From an uncultured Clostridia bacterium (GTDB lineage Bacteria; Bacillota; Clostridia; Lachnospirales; CAG-274): a DNA stretch of 57,279 nt. The translations under genes and the position numbers were made by a program. The stretch lies in assembly GCA_947628755.1 (NCBI GenBank), contig CANRBC010000018.1:1-57279 (forward strand), written 5' to 3'. Positions 53,159 to 57,279 of this stretch are shown here, piece by piece; positions within the stretch are counted from its first letter, which is position 1; the number at the start of each line of letters is the position of its first letter. Under the pieces are notes generated by a model. That model did not search any database. It was not told where the DNA came from and saw only the letters and a list, made by a program, of their open reading frames with translations.

Positions 53159-54997
53159 ATGATTGAGAAAGAAATAAAAAAAGAAAAAATACGGAAACGC
53201 TATAAAGGAATTGATCCGAATAAAATAAAAGTTATTCCGGCGATACCACAAAAAAATGTATTCGATGATAAAGCAATAGTAAGAGCCGCTGTCTATGTAA
53301 GAGTATCCACAGACTCTTTAGAGCAAACTTCTTCATTTGAATTGCAGAAGAATCACTATGAATCTGTAATAAAAAATTATCCCGGCTTTGAACTTGTAAA
53401 TATATATTCAGATGAGGGAATAACCGGGACTTCAACTGAACAAAGATCCGGATTTATGAATATGATAAACGATTGCCTTGAACATAAGATTGACATTGTT
53501 ATAACAAAGAGTGTTTCAAGATTTGCCCGTAATCTGTTAGATTGCATAAAATACGTACGAAAACTAAAATCTCAAACTCCTCCTATAGGAATATATTTTG
53601 AAACGGAACATATTTTTACACTTGATGAAAAGAGCGAAATGTTTTTGGCATTTATGGCAACACATGCTCAGGAAGAAAGCCATAATAAAAGTGAAATTAT
53701 GAATATATCCATTGATATGCGCTTTAAATCAGGAATATATCTTACACCGCCTTTATTGGGATATGATCAGGATGAAAATGGTAATCTTATTATTAATGAA
53801 TATGAAGCTGACATTGTAAGATTGGTTTTCTTTATGTATCTATATGGCTATACATGTATTCAGATTGCTGATAGATTAACCGATCTTGAATGTAAAACCA
53901 AAAAGGGAAATGTAACCTGGTCCCCAACCTCAATATTATATATATTACAAAATGAGCGTTACTGTGGTGCAGTTCTGGCAAGGAAAACATGGACACCAAA
54001 TTACCTTGATCACAAATCAGCAAAAAATAGAAATAATAAAAATCAATACTACACCGAATTACACCATGAAGCAATCATATCAAAAGAGGATTTCAATGCC
54101 GTACAAAGTTTTATTAAAAATGCCAAATATAAAAACAATCGTGTTATCCCGGAGTTAAAATGTATATCCGAAGGTGTTCTTGCAGGATTTGTATCTGTCC
54201 ATACGCGCTGGGCAGGATTTAAACCTGAAGATTATATTTTAGCAAGTGTAGATGAAATTTGTATTACCGAAAAGGATGGGGTTTATGATAACATTAATTT
54301 AACAGCCGGAGAGTTTGACTTTACAGGATACGAAATAGCGCGAACACAATTTTTTAATATATCAGGTAAGCTATCTATTACTATATCGGATAAATACATT
54401 TCTTTCAGTATGGGATGCATCAAAAAATTCAAGGAGATACAATACATTGATATACTTATTTCTCCCCGAAGGAAATTATTGGCAATTAGACCTTCCGAAC
54501 AAAACATCAAAAATTCGGTAAGGTGGTCAAAATTTACAGAAAACTGCACCATTGCTCCTAAACAAATAAGTGGACGGGCATTTCTTCCCGTTATTTTCGA
54601 TTTATTTAATTGGGATAAGGATTTAAAATACAAGATTCAAGGCACATATTATTTTAAAGAAAATATGTCGATTATAATATTTGACATTAAAAATGCTGAA
54701 GTCCTTATACCCAAAGCTTCGCTGATAATTGATTCAAAAACTCAAGCTTTGTCTTCTGCCGGTAATAACATAATAGGGTCTCCTAAGGAATGGTGCAATG
54801 ATTTTGGAATTGGTTTTTATACGTACGCTCAGATAAAAGAGCTAAAAAATTATTTTGCATACGGCAAATGGACATCAACTGCAAAAGAAAAAACCTATAT
54901 CGATAAAAACATGATAAATGTTACAAGCACAGAAGACATTAAAGATGAAATTAATACAGTTATAGAAAAAATAAAAAGGAACCGAAACAATGAATAA
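53159..54997 (+). CDS. Large serine recombinase with unusual C-terminal domain
   Basis: The start is taken at ATG 53159 (612 residues), after GGGAG; an in-frame ATG 15 bp earlier lacks a binding site. Residues 45-180 form the resolvase catalytic domain, with Ser50 in YVRVSTD as nucleophile, then YSDEGITGTSTEQRSGFMNMI and SVSRFARN. Residues 195-315 are the Recombinase DNA-binding domain (LGYDQDENGNLIINEYEADIVRLVF, SPTSILYILQNERYCGAVLARKTW). The zinc-ribbon cysteines usual after this domain are missing. Instead, about residues 368-570 form another domain (GYEIARTQFF, YIDILISPRRKLLAIRP, AFLPVIFDLFNW, PKEWCNDFGIGFY) that recurs in the next two genes. It should catalyse integration and excision of the element. 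Confidence 0.88.
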   Translation: MIEKEIKKEKIRKRYKGIDPNKIKVIPAIPQKNVFDDKAIVRAAVYVRVSTDSLEQTSSFELQKNHYESVIKNYPGFELVNIYSDEGITGTSTEQRSGFMNMINDCLEHKIDIVITKSVSRFARNLLDCIKYVRKLKSQTPPIGIYFETEHIFTLDEKSEMFLAFMATHAQEESHNKSEIMNISIDMRFKSGIYLTPPLLGYDQDENGNLIINEYEADIVRLVFFMYLYGYTCIQIADRLTDLECKTKKGNVTWSPTSILYILQNERYCGAVLARKTWTPNYLDHKSAKNRNNKNQYYTELHHEAIISKEDFNAVQSFIKNAKYKNNRVIPELKCISEGVLAGFVSVHTRWAGFKPEDYILASVDEICITEKDGVYDNINLTAGEFDFTGYEIARTQFFNISGKLSITISDKYISFSMGCIKKFKEIQYIDILISPRRKLLAIRPSEQNIKNSVRWSKFTENCTIAPKQISGRAFLPVIFDLFNWDKDLKYKIQGTYYFKENMSIIIFDIKNAEVLIPKASLIIDSKTQALSSAGNNIIGSPKEWCNDFGIGFYTYAQIKELKNYFAYGKWTSTAKEKTYIDKNMINVTSTEDIKDEINTVIEKIKRNRNNE

Positions 54998-55604
54998 TAA
55001 TACAAATAGCAATAACTTCAATTACAGTGGATATCAAGTTGTAAGGGGAGAATTCTTTGCGCACCTTAAAGAACCCTCCATTACTTTCAATAATTGCAAG
55101 ATATATGTTAATTCATCTTGTTTAAATAAGCTTCCGAACACAGAATTTATTCAGATTCTTGTAAATAAAGAAAAGAAAAAACTTGTAGTGCGCCCGTGTA
55201 CCGAAGATGAAAGAGACTCTTTTTGTTGGTGTTCCAAAAGCAAAAAAAGAAAGCCAAAACATATTACCTGTAGAATTTTTTATGCCAAGATATTTAACAT
55301 GATGAATTGGAATCCCGAATATCGCTATAAACTTATAGGTAAACTTATTAATTCAAATAATGAATCTATTTTTGTTTTCGACCTAAATGCTGCTCAAACA
55401 TATAGAAAAATATATCGTAACAACATCTCTGAGCATTCACGACAGCCTTCATTCCCTTTAGATTGGAGAGAACAATTCGGAATACCATACGAGGAGCACC
55501 AAAAATCTTTAAAAATCAATATTCTTGACGGTTATGCGGTTTTTGAATTAAAAGAAAAAATTAGAAAGGACATAAAAGATAATGAACAATATTTCACAAA
55601 TTAA
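54990..55604 (+). CDS. Recombinase C-terminal-domain paralogue, 204 residues
   Basis: This protein consists almost wholly of the domain found at the C-terminus of the preceding recombinase. Matching segments in the same order are GYQVVRGEFF (recombinase GYEIARTQFF), FIQILVNKEKKKLVVRP (YIDILISPRRKLLAIRP), IFYAKIFNMMNWNPEYRYKLIG (AFLPVIFDLFNWDKDLKYKIQG), IFVFDLNAAQTY (IIIFDIKNAEVL) and PLDWREQFGIPY (PKEWCNDFGIGF). It has no catalytic domain of its own. The gene overlaps the recombinase stop by 8 bp and the next gene by 23 bp, so the three are cotranslated. It might bind the same DNA or the recombinase itself and control direction, but no function is proven. Confidence 0.65.
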   Translation: MNNNTNSNNFNYSGYQVVRGEFFAHLKEPSITFNNCKIYVNSSCLNKLPNTEFIQILVNKEKKKLVVRPCTEDERDSFCWCSKSKKRKPKHITCRIFYAKIFNMMNWNPEYRYKLIGKLINSNNESIFVFDLNAAQTYRKIYRNNISEHSRQPSFPLDWREQFGIPYEEHQKSLKINILDGYAVFELKEKIRKDIKDNEQYFTN

Positions 55605-55944
55605 ACCGTCAATTTCGTTCCATATAAAATACTCTGTTATTCTTATACACAAAAGCGCATTATATTTGTTGGGCAATCCCTCATACATTCAGATTTTAAT
55701 AAATCCATGTGATAAATCGATTGTTTTATGCAAATCTTCTGAAAATGATTACCTTGCTCATCATATTGACGCTAAAGTTTTTTCATTTGGAAATCATTCA
55801 TATAAACTCTATAGCAAGGCATTATTACAGGAACTGTGTAAAATGTATCCTACCTGGAAAAATAAAACATATAGAATTTATGGAGAATATTTTCCGGCAT
55901 CAAATATGCTGAAATTCAATATGGCAAATTCTTTTGATGCTTAA
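55582..55944 (+). CDS. Shorter recombinase C-terminal-domain paralogue, 120 residues
   Basis: This is a third, shortened and more diverged copy of the same domain. SISFHIKYSVILIHKSALYLLGNPSYIQILINPCDKSIVLCKSSE corresponds in order to the start of the recombinase domain, and YSKALLQELCKMYPTWKNKTYRIYGEYF to its LFNW-KYKIQG part. The final PxxWxxxFGI segment is absent. It overlaps the upstream gene by 23 bp. Three graded copies of one domain in consecutive, overlapping genes point to duplication within the element and to joint action, perhaps as subunits of one complex. Confidence 0.55.
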   Translation: MNNISQIKPSISFHIKYSVILIHKSALYLLGNPSYIQILINPCDKSIVLCKSSENDYLAHHIDAKVFSFGNHSYKLYSKALLQELCKMYPTWKNKTYRIYGEYFPASNMLKFNMANSFDA

Positions 55945-55968
55945 TTAAATTAAAAAAGGAGATTTACA

Positions 55969-56772
55969 ATGAACAATTTTCAACTATATGTACCCGAAGT
56001 AAAGTTTGAACTCATAAAAATCAAGGATCTTGTTACAAATCAGGAATATCAGCGTAATTTATCTAAAACTCATGTCAACAGAGCTGCTCAAAATTTTGAT
56101 ATTAATCAGATTAATCCTGTTAAAGTAAGCCGCCGTAATGGAATCAATTATGTTTTTAATGGTCAGCATACAATTGAGATCGTTGCTCTTGTTTCCAACT
56201 CAAGAGAAACCCCCGTATGGTGTATGGTATACGAAAACATGGAATATAAACAGGAAGCCGATGTCTTTGCAAATCAGATGAAACATGTAAAACCTCTGTT
56301 GCCGTATGAAATATTTATCGCTCACATTGAATCCGGCAGTGACAAACATATTATAATTAATGAGCTCGTTGAATCTTATGGGCTTAAAATTACACCAAAA
56401 AAAAGATATGGCAGTATATGCGCAGTCGCTACATTAGAGCGAATTTACGATATATATGGTTATTCAACACTAGATAGGGTTCTAAAATTATGTATCAAAA
56501 CATGGGAAGGTGAAATAAATTCTTTTAGTGGTAATATATTGAGCGGTATAGCTCATTTGATTGCTTCTTATGGTAATGATTTAAAAGATAATTTGTTTAT
56601 AGATAAACTCAGCAGGATTTCAATAAAAGAAATAACCCGTATAGCAAAAAGCCGAGGACATGGCTCACTGGGATATGCTGAAGCAATGCTGAATGAATAT
56701 AATAAAAAGTTGAAATATCCTCTAAGGTGGAAAAATTTAAAAAAATTTGATGTATCTGATATTAATAAATAA
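55969..56772 (+). CDS. ParB/sulfiredoxin-fold-like protein (DUF6551-like)
   Basis: The 267-residue product starts after AAAAAGGAGATTTACA. The first ~85 residues have the ParB-type N-terminal layout: IKIKDLVTNQEYQRNLSKTHV, then INPVKVSRRNGINYVFNGQHTIEIV, where ParB proteins have GERR and this group has GQH. VWCMVYENMEYKQEADVFANQM follows. The rest is helical, with no recognisable centromere-binding domain. Proteins of this kind are common in phages and mobile elements of Firmicutes; whether they hydrolyse CTP, cut DNA or only bind is not established. The gene is 24 bp after the paralogue genes in the same direction, so it probably shares their transcript. Confidence 0.6.
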   Translation: MNNFQLYVPEVKFELIKIKDLVTNQEYQRNLSKTHVNRAAQNFDINQINPVKVSRRNGINYVFNGQHTIEIVALVSNSRETPVWCMVYENMEYKQEADVFANQMKHVKPLLPYEIFIAHIESGSDKHIIINELVESYGLKITPKKRYGSICAVATLERIYDIYGYSTLDRVLKLCIKTWEGEINSFSGNILSGIAHLIASYGNDLKDNLFIDKLSRISIKEITRIAKSRGHGSLGYAEAMLNEYNKKLKYPLRWKNLKKFDVSDINK

Positions 56773-56779
56773 GCTGTTT

Positions 56780-57121
56780 TTATTCACGTATCAGTTTTTT
56801 TATAAACATAATTGTTTTAAAAATCTTTTCTTTTTCTAAAGGAGTGCAGTCATACATAATTAAATCTATATCCGATTCATAATCAAATTTATAGTTTGTC
56901 TGCACTCCATATAATAACTGGTCTACAGTAATCCCCAAATTTTCAGCAATTTTTATTATAGTCATAAAGCTGGCATACTTTCTACCGTTTTCAATATGGC
57001 TTATATAGGGTACTGAAAGTTCAGTTTTTTCTGCAAGTTGTGCCTGTGTCATATTATTCTGTTGTCGTATTTCCTTAATTCTATTGCCGCACTTCCTTAT
57101 AATTTCATTATTTTCCAGCAT
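56780..57121 (-). CDS. Xre-family helix-turn-helix repressor
   Basis: The 113-residue product has an N-terminal Cro/C1-type helix-turn-helix (IKEIRQQNNMTQAQLAEKTELSVPYISHIENGRK, about residues 15-48), then FMTIIKIAENLGITVDQLLYG. A C-terminal helix may dimerise. AGGAGGAATAATA precedes ATG. It converges on the ParB-like gene with only 7 bp between stop codons. Such a repressor usually keeps a mobile element's transfer or lytic genes silent. Its own targets are probably to the right of the window. Confidence 0.9.
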   Translation of the reverse strand: MLENNEIIRKCGNRIKEIRQQNNMTQAQLAEKTELSVPYISHIENGRKYASFMTIIKIAENLGITVDQLLYGVQTNYKFDYESDIDLIMYDCTPLEKEKIFKTIMFIKKLIRE

Positions 57122-57279
57122 TATTATTCCTCCTGTCTTATAATTGAATACATAAATTACAACAACCCTAAGATAATTTTAATGTTATGCTAATCCATTA
57201 ATTACCTCCTCGTATTATATAGTTATAGTGTTTAAAGCCCTGAAACAGGACTTATGTTATAATGTATAAGATACTGTGG
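57122..57279 (-). promoter_or_regulatory. Upstream region of the Xre gene
   Basis: On the minus strand TTGTTG-17-TATAAG lies just before the Xre ribosome binding site. Further up are TATAAT (57214-57219) and a GAGGAGGT followed by ATG-GAT-TAG (57190-57198). The two-codon frame may be chance, since transcription from that TATAAT would begin within the GAGGAGGT. No operator dyad is evident. Confidence 0.4.

Larger units (their letters stand above)
52798..57279. mobile_element. Left part of a serine-recombinase mobile element
   Basis: From about 52798 to the right edge the DNA is markedly more AT-rich than the rest of the window. It carries a large serine recombinase, two recombinase-domain proteins, a ParB-like protein and an Xre repressor. 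The left end abuts a truncated gene. The right end is not in the window, so its size and class (prophage, integrative element or genomic island) are open. The semi-palindrome GGTATACAAGTTTACC (53078-53093) just before the recombinase could belong to an attachment site. Confidence 0.65.

Noticed and set aside
57190..57198. Two-codon upstream frame (ATG-GAT-TAG) with a strong GAGGAGGT
   Set aside because: The nearest TATAAT would start transcription within the GAGGAGGT, so translation is doubtful. It is too short to support a claim.

Overview
The window looks like the chromosome of a low-to-moderate GC, Gram-positive anaerobe of class Clostridia (Bacillota). The reasons are the pth-rarD-mfd order, strong AGGAGG-type ribosome binding sites with several TTG and GTG starts, consensus sigma-A promoters, an SLH-anchored giant surface protein, and a CotH/VTC/DUF4956 cluster. 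The species cannot be named from sequence alone. No tRNA, rRNA or CRISPR array was recognised.

Layout. 1-5.9 kb: a DUF445 membrane protein and a secreted cell-wall amidase on the minus strand, then a plus-strand Glu-rich repeat protein whose 5' end is separated from the rest by an in-frame TAA. 5.9-13.7 kb: a six-gene minus-strand operon of VTC-type polyphosphate polymerase-like protein, DUF4956 membrane protein, CotH-family kinase-like protein, membrane-anchored glycosidase-like protein, HEAT-repeat protein and processive family-2 glycosyltransferase. It starts at a perfect sigma-A promoter followed by a short leader with an intrinsic terminator and a competing helix, so it is riboswitch-like. 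The set reads as a surface-polymer synthesis and modification system. 13.7-14.4 kb: a dense array of hairpins and a MerR-type 19-bp-spacer promoter, next to a MerR regulator. 15.3-20.1 kb: a lipoprotein metallophosphoesterase and a three-gene module of CbbX/SpoVK-like AAA ATPase, J-domain-like protein and HIRAN protein. 20.3-21.3 kb: a STAS antagonist with a degenerate anti-sigma-kinase-like partner. 21.7-26.7 kb: mfd, rarD and pth. 26.8-29.1 kb: an ArsR regulator with a His/Cys-rich P1B metal-exporting ATPase.

29.1-52.0 kb is one reading frame of about 7,600 codons. It has a signal peptide, a prealbumin/SdrD-like N-terminal region, about two dozen InlB-type repeats each followed by a D-x-N-x-N-G-x-P-D-Y loop, eleven ~200-residue repeats of a second type, five more InlB-type repeats, a Gly linker and three SLH domains for wall anchoring. 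It is preceded by a ~590-nt structured leader.

52.8 kb to the right edge is AT-rich mobile DNA. A large serine recombinase is followed by two small proteins carrying copies of the recombinase's own C-terminal domain, then a ParB-like protein and an Xre repressor. The left end of this DNA lies just after the signal-peptide codons of a truncated secreted-protein gene. Two intergenic copies of a ~235-bp element with CGACCCTTC/GAAGGGTCG inverted ends lie at 5.5 and 21.4 kb.

The best candidates for undescribed biology are the polymer operon with its leader, the recombinase with its triplicated domain, and the giant protein with its CxHHH-bearing repeats and structured 5' leader.
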